Below are positions 1-13,593 of a stretch of 64,000 nt of DNA, piece by piece. Each line of letters opens with the position of its first letter. Position 1 is the first letter of the stretch. A program made the translations under genes and the position numbers. The notes beneath the pieces were generated by a model. The model was not told the origin of the DNA. It saw only the letters and a program-made list of their open reading frames with translations, and ran no database searches. The stretch comes from Liolophura sinensis (taxonomy: Eukaryota; Mollusca; Polyplacophora; Chitonida; Chitonidae), in assembly GCF_032854445.1 (NCBI RefSeq), contig NC_088305.1:16371606-16435605 (forward strand), written 5' to 3'.

Positions 1-302
1 GAATGCTTGGGGTTTAACGTTGTATTTAACAATTGCTCAGTCACATGACACCGACGGAATCCCCATAGTGCATGCAATCCTTGTTGCAGGACGGATTTCC
101 TGCCGCTCTTTTATGTAGTGCTGCTTCACTGAGGCGCCTTACCGGGTCAACCAGTCGTTGCAATATCCCCTTCATGCTGAACGCCAAGAGAGGGAGTTAT
201 AACTTTCTCTTTTAAGGTCTTAGGTGTGACTCGACCCAGGATTGACCCTGGATCTATCGCTCCCGAAGCGGAGGCTCTACCAACTATGCTATCGGGGGCC
301 GG
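1..302 (-). mobile_element. tRNA-derived SINE, family B, minus-strand copy
   Basis: Read on the minus strand, this begins with a tRNA-like head (near 302: 'gcccccgatagcatag', then a B-box-like 'ggatcaatcctgggtcgag') and ends in 'gttaaaccccaagcattc' at position 1. The same body, in the same order, occurs at 42928-43292 on the plus strand and in decayed form at 11338, 17522, 23385 and 52770. The shared middle segment corresponds to 'ttcagcatgaagggg' and 'actggttgaccc'. The copy may continue beyond the window start. It is classed as a SINE from its tRNA-like head and dispersed copies; no transcription evidence is available. Confidence 0.7.
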
Positions 303-864
303 TCCCATTGCATATATTCATTCGAAGTTATGACGTAGTGTTTAGTGAGAGAATGGTGTTTTACGTCGGAGTCGTGAAAAATATTACGATTATACGACAG
401 TTAGCGTAATGGGAGGAGAAAAGATTGTGATTAATAAAGATCTCTGGTGTAAAACGTATTACCTGCATGGTATGTGTTTGCACTATATACGGTGTATAAA
501 TCGTGAAGCATGAAATGACTGCATATGCCTTGATTATATGGTTTCAACTGTATATATATATATATATATATATATCCTCGGATATGTCTTCGGATTTATC
601 AGTTCATGCATAGTTTCCAAGTTGTTTTGGCCTTTTGATCCCTGGGCCAGTACGAGTCAGCCGTCTTTCCACGACGTCTAACGAGAAAGTAAGACATCAC
701 TACGTGCATATTAACCCTTTGTTTAGGATGTATCTAAAGAAAGTAAGCATCATGTATACAAGTATATTTCCATGACCTCTGGTGACACGAAACTTAATAG
801 CAACATATCTATACCTGCGGGATTTGTTTTGTATGTAGACTTGTGTAATGTTACACATCTCTCA
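303..864. other. Intergenic, no gene seen
   Basis: AT-rich sequence without a convincing reading frame. It contains a (TA)n microsatellite at 551-575. Nothing else is recognised. Confidence 0.5.
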
Positions 865-865
865 C

Positions 866-951
<86 letters not shown>

Positions 952-964
952 TGTGTGTGTGTGT
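865..964. repeat. Compound (TA)n(TG)n microsatellite
   Basis: About 13 TA dinucleotides pass directly into about 35 TG dinucleotides, with one TA interruption. The open frames across it on both strands (Cys-Val, Tyr-Ile or Thr-His runs) are a consequence of the dinucleotide repeat and are not genes. Confidence 0.95.
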
Positions 965-1654
965 TTTGTAATTATATCGACGCATTTCCCTTCCCAGGAC
1001 CTTAATTGTTGTCGTGCGTGTGTGTATAGGAAATACCAACAGTTTGGCCCACGGTGCCACGCGCGGCAACCGTAACGGGTGGACACCGAGGATTTGCCCA
1101 GCAGCTAACCCTGGACACGTGAAGCGGCGTAAATAAGCCTATACCCTTGCCAAATCATGTCTCAAGCTGTGTTCCCCAAGCAGTTTGAAGGACCAGTCAA
1201 CACCTGAAAAATAAGCAAAAATTAAATTCAAATTTATAGTTGACGCTTTGCAAATTTCGTGGGGCTATATCCAACATGCATGGCAGGTTTTCCCTGCGGG
1301 CGTTTGATCTCGGAGTGTTGGGGTAGAGGGATGAGGGGTAGGAGAGTGGAACTTGAGGGGTGGGGTGGGGTAACAGCTGTATGCATGTGTAATATGATTG
1401 CCAGTTTTAGGCTTTCCAAAATGTTCTTATTTTTTTCTTCTAGTTTTACTGACTGATTGATTGATTGCTTGATTGATTGGTGTATTACCGGCTTACTCAA
1501 AAATATGTCACATGAAAACCAGCGGCTCAGGAGATTACAGCGCTCTGGCTCGCTGCGACTGCAGGATAGGCGCCTGACCAATGAGGTCATGTCTGTGAAT
1601 CCTGCTCTTTCTGCGGCCTCAAGTCAGGTAGTTTATCAGGTTTATTACCACATA

Positions 1655-2200
1655 TCAACCATTTGTCCATCATACCTTACACCAAACCTCAAGCACCAGT
1701 ACGTATAAACCATGTGTCCATCATGCTTTACACCAAACCTCAAGCACCAGTACGTATAAACTATGTGTCCACCATGCCTTACGCCAAACCTCAAACACCA
1801 GTACGTATAAACTATTTGCCTATCATGGTCAGGAGAAAGCCTAAAACTCAAAACTCTTACACCAAACCTCAAGCACCAATACGTATAAACCATGTGTCCA
1901 CCATGCCTTACACCAAACTTCAAGCACCGGTAGGTATAAACCATTTGTCCATCATGCCTTACACCAAACCTCAAGCACCAGTACGTATAAACCATTTGCC
2001 TATCATAGGCAGGGGAAAGCCTAAAACTCAAAACTCTTTCACCAAACCTCAAGCACCAGTACGCATAAACCATTTGTCCATCATGCCTTACACAAAAGTC
2101 CAAGCACCAGTACGTATAAACCCTTCGTTCATCATGTCTTAGACGAGAGCTCAAGCACTAGTACGTATAAACCATGTGTGTCCATCATGCCTTACACGAA
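1655..2200. repeat. 51-bp minisatellite with a 180-bp higher-order period
   Basis: Nine copies of a unit containing 'cctcaagcaccagtacgta' occur at about 1690, 1741, 1792, 1870, 1921, 1972, 2050, 2101 and 2152. Spacings are 51, 51, 78, 51, 51, 78, 51, 51. The 78-bp steps hold a 27-bp extra segment ('aaagcctaaaactcaaaac') near 1836 and 2016. The real period is therefore 51+51+78 = 180 bp. Both strands are open because all the unit lengths are multiples of three. Confidence 0.93.
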
Positions 2201-4295
2201 ATGAAGATGGAGATCAAGTGGTTGCCCTAGCCTGGTTGAAAACAAAATGGACACCCAATGATGATTTCTTTCAAAGAATACACTGTCGCTGACAGATATT
2301 CAGTAGTCATTTTCCTATGCATTTTTCTTCACCCAGGACATCTGTTACTACTATCACGTGGTCTCTAGCTTGCGGGCCTTCTTATAGATATTCTGTAGGA
2401 CGGAAATTTTACGAAGCTTCCTACAGGTTTCAATAGAACCCAACCACGACCATGCGAGCGCGGTCAAATATATAAAGCGAACATAGTCATCCAGGGCTAC
2501 CGTCACCTTTACCTGTACCCAACTGCCTGTCCATGGACGTGTCAACCTTTTTCCAGCCTCATTAACAGACCGAACATCCATTGACACACCACGTTCGCCA
2601 AGTTGACGAAACCGTGTCGCCTAAATTGGCTGTTTGTTTAGCACCCGTCATAAAATTCTCGCATTCTTCTACAAAACACTGCCGGCACAAAACAAAATAG
2701 GGCAAAACGACCGAATGACGGCGATGGCGAGACGGGTCTATATACGCCTTCATGGTAAATATACGCTCAAAGCTACACTTTGCAGTGCATATGCAAACAC
2801 ATGTTCCTATATAATCCGATGGTACCGCTACCTTTTGCGGAACCGTGTTCGCAGATGTGACGTTAAAATGTCAGCCGGCATTTCACACGGTCTGTTTGTA
2901 CTATATTATGGCATACAAAACCCCTTTTAAATAACGCTCTTTTAGGTGTTTAAGGGAAAAAATAATGTCAGGTCTTAAACGGTATAACTTTATTCAATCC
3001 AAACAGCTTTCATATACGTGTTTTAATTACAGCCTTCCCAGCTATCTGCAGTGACATTTTAGACGTGTGCAGAAGTTTATTTTAACCGCTGAATGTATAT
3101 TTGTCTTCATAGTAGAAAGATATCGGTTGGCTAATTGCTGGCGTGTCATTATATCCCAAAAGGCACCTTTTTCATTGACGTTTTTAACCGGGTAAACAAA
3201 AGCGAACATAAATATTTTTAATGACACAGCTACAGTAACAAGTTTTCAGCAACATTTACATCAGCATTTTGATTGTTTGTTTGTAAAGTATATTTTCAGT
3301 AAAGATTGGATGTTGCCGAAATTATGTTGCTGTGAATTTTAAAGTGACAATTGTTATTGCATGGTTCTAGATCAGCGAGCACTCTTTCATTTTCTCCCGA
3401 TCGAAGTACGCGAATAGTATGAACATGTATGGTCTTGCAGGTTCTTCTTTATACCGTTACACTTATTTAAAAATACAAATGCTTAAAATGAAAAGCTGGG
3501 AGTAATAAAATCAGTATTTGTCAGATTCTATAATACTTTTTTTTCATGCAATTATTGCCACAATGAAGTATTAAAACATGAATTTGAACATAACATGCCT
3601 TAACATACTCCACAGCTTAACTTTCAGAAACACTGGTCCCAGTCGTTCAAAATTGGTTCAAGGCTAAGTACCGGTACAAGATTTAACTTTAAGACAAGTC
3701 TTCTATTTTGTACTAGGGCTTGCATACCAGTACATTCAGTGTGAACAACAGCTGCTGCTGTTATACTTTGATTTTGGACAACTACACTGGCTGCGAAGGT
3801 TGGCTAAATTTTTTAATATAAGATATGACTTAATACCAGTCTTAGCTTATACACTTTTGAAAAACTGCGCCCTGATTTATAGCCTACTTTTCCATTCATT
3901 AACGTGGAACTCGGTTTTTTCGACTGTGCTGTCCTCAATATGTCGACACTGTAGGCTACCAAAATATGTCTTCTCTAATTCTGCAGTAATTCTGACTTCA
4001 TATCTCCTTGGTATTTATGAATAATAAACACCATAACGTCACAATTATCGCAAATGTTGGCTACCTCATGCATCGGCAGCAAGACAAACTTCATCAATCG
4101 CCATTTTTAATTCGAATCGGCCGCACTTGGCATCGTCCGGGAAAGAAGATAAACTCGTGGAGCGATTGAATTGGAACCAATGAGATTATAAGGTTAACTG
4201 ATAAATTATTCTGGAGTCTATCATCACTATAATAAAACTATTGCGAAAAAACATAAGACTGGGATGAGCAGCCGAGTCTACCATAACAACGGAGT
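2201..4295. other. Intergenic, no gene seen
   Basis: AT-rich sequence with only short, non-homologous reading frames. No repeat family is recognised apart from short A/T runs. Confidence 0.45.
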
Positions 4296-4358
4296 CACGT
4301 GATTCTAAAATGGCGGTGTGCAAAGTTCTGACGCTTAAGTCTTTATTATTCCTACATG
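4296..4358 (+). other. Possible orphan first coding exon with upstream E-box
   Basis: A CACGTG palindrome at 4296-4301 lies eight bases before an ATG at 4310 in the context 'ctaaaATGGCGG'. The frame encodes MAVCKVLTLKSLLFLH and meets a good splice donor (G|GTAAGG) after 4358, in phase 1. This looks like a promoter plus first exon, but no downstream partner exon is recognised. A similar 'aaaATGGCGG' at 6341 runs into a stop after ten codons, so the motif may be chance or belong to a repeat. An alternative 5' end of EXOG 15 kb away is possible in phase but is not favoured. Confidence 0.2.
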
Positions 4359-7229
4359 GTAAGGCGATATGAATTCAAAATTGCTTGAAATGCCAACGCT
4401 GTACGTGACAAAAAGAAGTGTTCCGTAATCTTAAAGGGCAGCACAGTCGATCGGACCGAGTTCCAGGTTATGTAACGATTCAGAGCGGAAGCTATGTGGA
4501 AGCTATAAGCTGGGAACATAGCCAAATGAACTCAGAACTACCTCACGTTAAGCCATATTCCTTCATTCATTTATTTTTCTTTCATTACTCAAGCTCGAAC
4601 CCTGTCACATTCTATCATCTTTATATTTTATATATTCCACTAAAGGATTGCGCTGGGGCTATTTTTGTCTCAAACGGCTGAAGTGCTGGCGGTCTGACAG
4701 CCAAACTCATGTTCGCGAGCTCGATTCCAGGCGTCGGCAGTTTCTATCGCGGCTTTACGTTGTAATGTGTGCTAGATTGTTTTGCTGCGGGTACTCCTGT
4801 TTTCTGCTTCTACAGACCAGGCCATAGCCATAAAATTAAGCGAAAAAGTCTTGAACAGCAACCAAATATAAATAAGTAAATGTACAACGTTCACATGTAT
4901 TGCTAAGTTCATAGTGCGTAACATTTACACACGAATACAAGGTATATGTGTCTTATTTTCAATTGTGTCTTTAATTTGGAGGTAAATCACCTTAATCGTT
5001 GCTTGTAAACATTTATCGGGAACTGTAAAACGCACAAACATTACCTATAATTCATCCTAATTTAGACACTGAGAAACATCAGTTTTGTTTAATTGGCACC
5101 TGCCAGCCCTAGTGTGCAACTGGATATGTGCGGTGTAATATATGCAGCTTGCATCTTTGGCGATACATCTGTGCACGTTATCATATTTTGTTCTGTTCTT
5201 TCAATAGTTCATGGCATGCGTACACAGAATAGAGACATATACAAAAGCCTGTTCACGTGCGTGTAAATGTCTGCCAGTGCGACAAACAACCAGTGACTCG
5301 TGTCAATCTTGCCTACAGCGGAGGTTCTGTGCAGTTCCACGCGGCGGTAGTATCGGCTTGCGAATCATCAGGAAATTTCATCTGCAGTTAATTGCCCCCT
5401 TGTAAGTTTTCAGCGGGGGATATATTTTGTTTATTCAGGTTAAAAAATAATGAAAGATTTTAGCTGGCCTACATGTCTGGTATATCTGTGTACTGTACAA
5501 TGTGTATTTTATTTGTGCTGAATACAGTGACCATGGCAGCAAGGAACTGTCTTAATGAGTCCCACTGAATTGTGACGGCATACACTTTACATAGAACAAG
5601 TGCCTTGAATTAATAATAATTTTGATTATTATTAAGAACTGAACACCAACTATATACTATATTATTTTATGTTATGTTATGTGGGTAACCAATATTAATA
5701 GGAGTATCTAAAGAATTAACTATACCTTAACTTTGAGTTACAGGCAAGAGTAGCTTGCATACTGCATGATTGTTGGGGCTATAAATACGTTATACCGCTA
5801 ATATACCCGATCACTTGGTTGACACATTTCTTTATACCAGATTTCATAACATAATTTGCGGCTGTGTTCATTCTAATGCATGCTCCATTGTTTTCTTTCT
5901 CGACTTTAGTTTTTCATTTGATTCTTGCTTGACTAATGAAGCCGGATGAGGACATCTCGTCCGTCAGCCCGCCACTGACTCCATACTGAAGAACTTTTCA
6001 GTTATACAATGGCGGTCCGTTTACAGGTGGAGAACACCAGAGTTCCCGGAGTAAACCGCTGACACGCCGATGGAAGGCAAATTACCGCTGTAGACAGTTA
6101 AGCCTCTTTGACAACATCCAAAATCCCAATTTTTGCTGTACAAGCATAAGTTAGGTCGTGTATCATGGATATTGTACGTGGTCCGGAACAGTTCAGTAGC
6201 GGACAACACCAACCAACACTGTTGCGTCATGTTTGTGCGTGTATATTCCTTACAACTTTGTTGAACTGTGTTGCACCTGATCAGCCAATCGAAGATCAGC
6301 TTGGAATCATGTGATATTATTAAGACGCGTGACCTGGACAAAATGGCGGTCTCAAAAGTTAAAAAGAATGAATGAATGATCATGGCTTGACGACACATGG
6401 GCAATATTTCAACAGCCAGGCCCTGAGATCACGAAGCGATATTATTAGGCTTAAGTCCAAATTTCAAATCACTTCAAAATTGTTACTTCTTATGCAAAGG
6501 TCAAAATATTGCCTGACAATGTAAATTCTGGATGAATTATTGCGCAACAAATTTCTGCTAAAATAATGGAACAGGACATACTAAATTTGATGATTGAAAT
6601 TTTTACATACGTCTAAGACCGCTTCGTGATCCGGGGACTAGAGCTATAATTTCTGTCGAAAATGTAAATATGTCTTCTGGATGAACTTCATTTTTCTGAC
6701 GACTGGAGGGAAATAACCTTGAACTTTCCTCCAATTTATCAACATTGTGTCAAAACACAGTTCAACACCGCCATACGATGTTGGCAGTTGTTGGTATTGG
6801 TTATACGCCTTCGTTATAAAGACAGACGTGGTGGACAACATGGCACAACAGGAAGTGCTTATGCTGGCCATCAAAACTTGGCGACGTTGGATGGGGTGGA
6901 TAGTCGACCGCCTATTGTCAAATTCCCACGAATATTGAGAGTGCAGGAATTTACAATTTCCTACTTTAAGACAGGAAATAAATTATGGGAGAAATTATAA
7001 TTATATAATCTTCTCTTGTCGTAACAAGTCACAGAAGAAAGTACTCAAATGTTTTTACAATCATTTGCATGCTTTCTTTCTGTATTCCCGTTGTTACCTT
7101 TCGGATGAAATGTATACGACTTGTTCCTTTTGCAAATGTGAGGGTGTCCACGTTGCCTCCTCGTTACTTTAGCTGGCTTTTCAGGTGCATGAGTACGGCC
7201 TTCTGTACAGGTTGCTTGTTGTAAATGTT
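4359..7229. other. Intergenic, no gene seen
   Basis: AT-rich DNA with scattered short frames, none resembling a known protein. A tRNA-like stretch near 4680-4740 (B-box-like 'gctcgattccagg') may be a decayed SINE head. The 127-codon minus-strand frame at 6021-6404 has no recognisable motif and no splice context, so it is not called. Confidence 0.4.
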
Positions 7230-7690
7230 GTTCAGAATTTAAGCTCCGTTCAGACTATGCAACATCGTTCAACTTTTGCTGACTCAAAACCAAGTTGAAT
7301 ACTGTTGAGGTAAGTTGAGTATCTCGTTCACACTACAAATCAAATAAGTCAGCATTGTCCACCACTGTTGTCTCACTGTTTTTTTTTTAAACCAAACTTT
7401 CGATAAATTGGTGGGAAATTTCTATCTTTCTCTCCGATGCACGAGACACAATGATTTCTTGTGCCCGTTTCAAAGTCCCTGTATTTCAAAGTCCGTGTCT
7501 TTGTAATATTTAGAGAGAGTGTTATACAGGCAAGGTATTTTTCAAACTCCTGTATCAACGAAAATGTCTCATCGTGAGACCACTTTCTCTCTTTCGCCTT
7601 TGGTGCCGCCATTTTGTTGAACAAAGTTGAAGACCGGGTCCAGACTACTTAACTTGTTGACCCAACTTCAAGTTGACACTTGTTCACGTG
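7230..7690 (-). mobile_element. Decayed DNA-transposon piece with Myb/SANT-like ORF remnant
   Basis: A minus-strand frame at 7624-7373 begins MAAPKAKERKWSHDETFSLI. The pattern (basic start, K-W-S-x-x-E-T-x-x-L-I) resembles the Myb/SANT-like DNA-binding domain carried by PIF/Harbinger-related elements. The rest of the domain is scrambled and then ends. Flanking sequence on both sides carries related 'gttcagactatgcaac' and 'gtccagactacttaac' motifs and repeated 'caagttga' words, as expected of element ends. It is too short and degenerate to be an active gene. Confidence 0.35.
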
Positions 7691-7699
7691 CATGTTAGG

Positions 7700-8490
7700 T
7701 AGCGTGCATGTTTAGTAGCGGTTTCCTTGTTCACGTGCATGTTAGGTAGCGACGTTGTTTGTAGAGCTTGTTCGTTGAGTATCAGCCTACTTTGTTGTTT
7801 AGCTTGCTCAGGTGTATGTTACGTAACGGCCTAGTTCCAACAGTTTGTCGAACGCTTGCTCGCTGAGTATCAACCTACTTTGTTGTTTAGCTTGCTCAGG
7901 TGCATGTTAGGTACCGACTTAGTTCGCACAGTTTGTTGAACGCTTGCTCGTTGAGTATCAGTCTACTTTGTTGTTTAGCTTGATCAGGTGCATGTTACGT
8001 AACGGCCTGGTTCGCACAGTTTGTTGAACGCTTGCTCGTTGAGTATCAGCCTACTTTGTTGTTTAGCTTGCTCAGGTGCATGTTATGTACAGGCCTAGTT
8101 CGAACAGCTTTTTGAATGCTTGCTCGTTGAATATCAACCTACTTTGTTGTTTAGCTGGATCAGGTGCATGTTACGTAACGGCCTGGTTCGCACAGTTTGT
8201 TGAACGCTTGCTCGTTGAGTATCAGTCTACTTTGTTGTTTAGCTGGATCATGTGCATGTTACGTAACGGCCTGGTTCGCACAGTTTGTTGATTGCTTGCT
8301 GGTTGAGTATCAGCCTTCTTTGTTGTTTAGCTTGCTCAGGTGCATGTTATCTAGCGGCCTAGTTCGAACAGCTTGTTGAATGCTTGCTCGTTGAGTAGCA
8401 GCCTACTTTGTTGTGTAGCTTGCTCAGATGCATGTTAGGTACCGACCTAGTTCGCACAGCTTGTTGAGCGCTTGCTTGTTGAGTAATAGG
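7700..8490. repeat. 88-bp minisatellite, about nine copies
   Basis: The unit holds 'cttgctcgttgagtatcag', 'ctactttgttgtttagctt' and 'caggtgcatgttacgtaacg'. Successive 'cttgctcgtt' starts at 8031 and 8119 give the 88-bp period. Several copies contain the perfect palindrome GTTACGTAAC. The first copies (7700-7790) are degenerate. Short reading frames in it are by-products. Confidence 0.9.
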
Positions 8491-10460
8491 CCTATATACT
8501 TTTTTCTGTTACCAAGGCTTGAAAATCTCCAACAAAAGGTACAAGGCGATGCATGATTCAATATTTCGGTTTTATTTAAAACTTTATGAAGCTTATCAGT
8601 GAAAATGGAAATACCTAGTAGAGAGACCATGCAAATTACAATCAATAAATATAGAATGGAAACAAACATATATATATGTGCATACATACACATATACATA
8701 CACACACATACATACGCACATACATAGAGACAGACAAACAGATTGCCCGGGTACCATCCTGCTTCTTTCTCACCTTACTACAGAAGATACGTTGTGCCAT
8801 GACTGTGCGGGCTTAAATAACGTTTATTAAACATTAAATGTAAATGTATTGATGCTAAGCGTAAATAACTAATAAATATATGTGTTCGTGTCTAAGTACA
8901 CACAGAATGTAGCAGCCGTAACACACCTGATTTCTAAATAATCATAAGTGACGATTTAATCGACTCAACGCGCACGATGACGTCACAGCTGGATGCGTTT
9001 TCTAAAACCAGAAAGAGCGCTCCACTCGGCGACCGTAAATAGGATACGGGGTGTCGCCTTAGAGGCAATAGATATCTATGGCTAAATCCAGGTCTTCATA
9101 AGACACATCCCTGCCTTTTAATTGCTTACATTTGCATTCTTTATGTTGGCCTGTCGTATCGGTTTAAAAGACGGCCGTGTCACCAGCGTGTATTGGTATT
9201 TCCCCTGGGGGCAAGCCTAGCTGTGATCGTGCACATATTTGTTTACCCCCCAGGCCATCTGTCTTTATGTCATATTAAATGCTAATCTGCGCTTAAGACT
9301 CATGAGAGGAATCCGTGAATGTTATGTACATGTAGACATACAGCTGGCTGAAGTCTGATGTGACACACACCGTAAATAATGTACATCTGCAACGCTAGGC
9401 TATACGAAATATTAACGTATATGTATACATGTATGTATATTACTTGATGTTAATGTCAAGGTACACACTTACGTGAAGTGAGAATGTGTCATGGTCAATT
9501 GTTATACATGCTTATTAGGCTTTCAAACGCTGTAGCAGGTGCCCTTTCAATCCCAGCCCTGGGCAGAGAATTTCTATAGATTCCGTGGATGTTCTGCACT
9601 GTCTAACGTTCGTGAGAACTTCCACTGATTATATAGTTACATGATGTGCATGTCTGTATAGGTCTCTTGTGAGAGAGTTTGCAAGTAACATGCCATTGTC
9701 CCTGGGTTTACTGCGAGCTGGCCCATGAAACTGAGCAGGGCATAGTATAAGTATTTTTTTTTATAGTGTAACGTTTAAGAACAACCAAATAATTACATAA
9801 AGCCAAAGTAAATAATTAACTGACGTAATGAATAGAAATGATCATGGTGATGACTGCTGGCTGAATTGAGTAAATCACAGGATGTTAATATAACAATGTG
9901 GTCTAACCGTACACATGAAGGCATCATTCTAAGGCCAACCCACCATGAATGAAGAGGCGGAGACTGCTGTGGCTTTAAGTCAGGAGGAGGAACCTGCCGA
10001 CTAAATACTGGCAGTATCAAAGTTGGTGATGATTGTAAAACAGAGCCAAGGGTCAGTTCAGATAATCATTCTAAAAACATTCAAATCTTTTGACTGTGTC
10101 ATATTCTCGACTTTCAGAGCTTTGTTACAGATTAAGAGACGACAGTTCCTTGGTATATTTAGCTGGCTTTTCATTCAGTTTTTCTTGTACTTTCTGCTAT
10201 CATTGAAAATGACAGTTTAAATGATTAAAGTTTGGGCATTTTGTACGTCATTATAGGCCTACTTTTTTTGGCATATATCCCACAAAATTTTCTGCATACT
10301 AGACCTGAAGGCCTGTGTTCAATCTTTTATTTAGATGTAGTTTTCGTATGAAAGATTCGAACTGTTGACTACGTATCACCTGGGCTTAAATACCGACTGA
10401 GGCATCACCCTCTTCAACTCTTCTAGTGACTAACGCCTCTGTTTTTCCGCACAAAATGGC
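8491..10460. other. Intergenic, no gene seen
   Basis: AT-rich sequence with short CA/TA-rich patches (8660-8740, 9415-9440). No homology to a protein or to the repeat families defined here could be recognised. Confidence 0.4.
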
Positions 10461-10867
10461 GTGTTTCTTGGAAACGCCTCTGGGACCTGCGCCATTGCTT
10501 CAGCTCGGAGCGCCTATCGTGAAACTGCAGGAAATGTGCACATGCTGCAATGGACGGATACACTGAGGATGAACCGAGGCAGATTGTTGTGGGCTTTTAA
10601 TCCTGCTGCAATCCGCTCCATTTCCCCCCTAGTTTCGACCGGATTCACACACCAGTTAACACACCAGAAGTGGCACTCTGCAGGGTTGCCGATTAATCCA
10701 TTTATTGTTTCCAGTTTTTCGTGCAATAATGTGGGGTATATGGTGTGGTTTAATACTGCATCTCCTTCCCGGAGCCACTCATGGAACATAGTCCGGGCAC
10801 AATGATTTCCCTGTTGACTCATACCTGATTGGATTACTTTCTCTGACCGGGTAATATTTCGGCCCAC
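10461..10867 (-). pseudogene. PIF/Harbinger-like transposase fragment (decayed)
   Basis: A minus-strand frame of 117 codons contains 'ETRGEMERIAAGLKAHNNLP' followed by 'RFILSV'. In DDE_Tnp_4 (Harbinger) transposases, the segment before the first catalytic aspartate reads roughly 'E..I..GF....gfP...GaiDG.H'. Here the expected D-G-x-H is replaced by S-V-H-C. No other catalytic block follows. I read it as a broken remnant. The alternative is a chance frame. Recognition is by pattern from memory only. Confidence 0.35.
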
Positions 10868-11337
10868 ACGCAGTTTGCATGCAAAGCCTTCCTCTTTATC
10901 TGTTTTAGTTAATATCTGATATTCATGCAGATTATTCTTCCGCTTTCCACCTCCAATTATCTTGGCTTTGGCAGTTTCTGCATATATTATTACATTAATA
11001 CATCACTGCAATCCATCATGAAGACATGTATAACTAGGAACTCAAAGCTATAGCAATATATATTAATCAGAAGGTGTCTCTACACGAATAGTAGACTGAA
11101 ACACAGTTAAAATACAACCATATACATTATTTCAGAAATATCGTGGGGAGACAGGACACGAGGTGTGGGTTCAAATCCGTCTTTGGACAGGGAATTTGGA
11201 GATTCTCGCACTCTCACTGTTCCTGAATTGTTGCTAACAATAAACAGTCGACGACAAAATATAATATAACAAAGACTTATGACCATGTTTAAGCGCTAAA
11301 GCAGACGCTTAAGTATAGCCATGACTAAGCCCGGCAT

Positions 11338-11660
11338 GAATGAATGAATGCTCGGGGTTTTTACATCGTACTTACGACGACGAGGAGTCATTAGGTGTGT
11401 GTACACACACTGTCTTCTTGTGGCAGGGCTTCCGCCACTGTAGTATAATGCCGAAGACACCAGGCATGACACGCCACCCTGTCACATTATACTGACACCG
11501 GGTCAACCAGTCCTATTTCCTTGCTCTAACCTCTCAGTGCTGAACGTCAAACGAGGCAACAACAAGCACCATTATAAAATCATTGGTATGACCCGATCCA
11601 GGTTTGATCCCGGTTCTCCCGACTTGAGGCGGATGCTCTAACCCTTAGGCAACCGAAGCG
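11338..11660 (-). mobile_element. SINE family B, minus-strand copy, diverged
   Basis: On the minus strand it runs from a tRNA-like head near 11660 (B-box-like 'ggatcaaacctgg') through 'actggttgacccggtgtca' to a tail 'gagcattcattcatt' at 11338. It shares its body with the copies at 17522 and 52770, including a 'ggcggaagccctgcc' segment that the 1-302 copy lacks. This suggests two subfamilies. Confidence 0.6.
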
Positions 11661-11884
11661 GTCTGGACTTAGGCTTTGTTAGGGATATGGTTATAGTTAT
11701 GTTTAACAGCTAACTGTAACCTGATATATAACTATAACAAGGCTTAGCACTTAACCATTAGCATGAGTATAAGAAATCTTCGCATTTATACATATTCATC
11801 GGCATGAACATATCAAAGTAAGCGCTAAAACATAGGGGTGAAACATAACCTTAAGACCTAACAAACCTCAGTGCTTAAATATAG

Positions 11885-12235
11885 CCAATGGCCGAGGGAG
11901 TTAGCACGCCAGCGCGGTATAATGACCAAAGAGCCTCACTCCAATGCGGTCGCAGGAAGTTCATATCTAGCTGATGCTGGCTCCCTTTCCAGTCGTACGT
12001 GGGAAGGTCTTGCAGCAGCCTGCGGATGGTCATGTCAACAGAACCACAAGCATAAGTATATGGAAACCCACGGCCATCAGTACGTACGACCGGAAACGAA
12101 ACCGGCATGAGCTGAACTTGAATTCACTGGAGTTCAAGTCTGTTTCTCAACTCCAGCTTGAACTGGATTTGAACTCATTGGCGAGAGGCTCATTGCGCCG
12201 CGCTGGGGTGCTAACCACCACGGCCACGGAGGCCA
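11885..12235. mobile_element. Two family-A SINE heads in inverted, tail-less arrangement
   Basis: 11885-12035 is a plus-strand 5' half of family A ('ggccgagggagttagcacg', 'cacgtgggaaggtcttgc'-like). 12060-12235 is a minus-strand 5' half ending in 'ccacggaggccac'. The two face each other with their 3' halves missing, so the locus can fold into a hairpin. Reading frames over it have no protein homology. Confidence 0.6.
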
Positions 12236-13164
<929 letters not shown>

Positions 13165-13428
13165 ATATCTCTCTCTTTCCTTACTGCGGCGAGCGACATA
13201 GACTGTCCAAACTCCTCGCAGTGAACAGATATGATGTACTGGTAAAGTAAAATATGTATGGCGGTGTCGTAGAATGTGAGGGGTGATGGTTTCCTTCGAC
13301 TAGCTGAAGCATGGTGGATAATGCATGAGAAATAGTGTCTCATAAAAAGGGCCAATTCTGAACAATGTGTATACATTTATATTAAATCCATCTCAAAAAT
13401 ACTATCAAATCTTATCTTAGTCTATGTC

Positions 13429-13593
13429 GTGATGCTTCCTCTCCGGCCGTACGTGGGAAGGTCCTGCAGCAACCTGCGGATGGTCGTGGTTTTCCTCCGC
13501 GCTCTGTCAAGTTTCCACCCACCATAATGCTGGCCGCCATCGTAAAATATTCTTGAGTACGGCGTAAAACACCAATCAAATAAATAAATAAGT
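13429..13593 (+). mobile_element. SINE family A, 5'-truncated
   Basis: Carries the 3' two thirds of family A: 'ccgtacgtgggaaggtcctg', 'caccataatgctggccgcc', 'ttcttgagtacggcgtaaaa' and an AATAAATAAATAA tail. The tRNA-like head is absent. Confidence 0.8.

Noticed and set aside
865-1086. Frames rich in Cys-Val or Thr-His
   Set aside because: Translated dinucleotide microsatellite.
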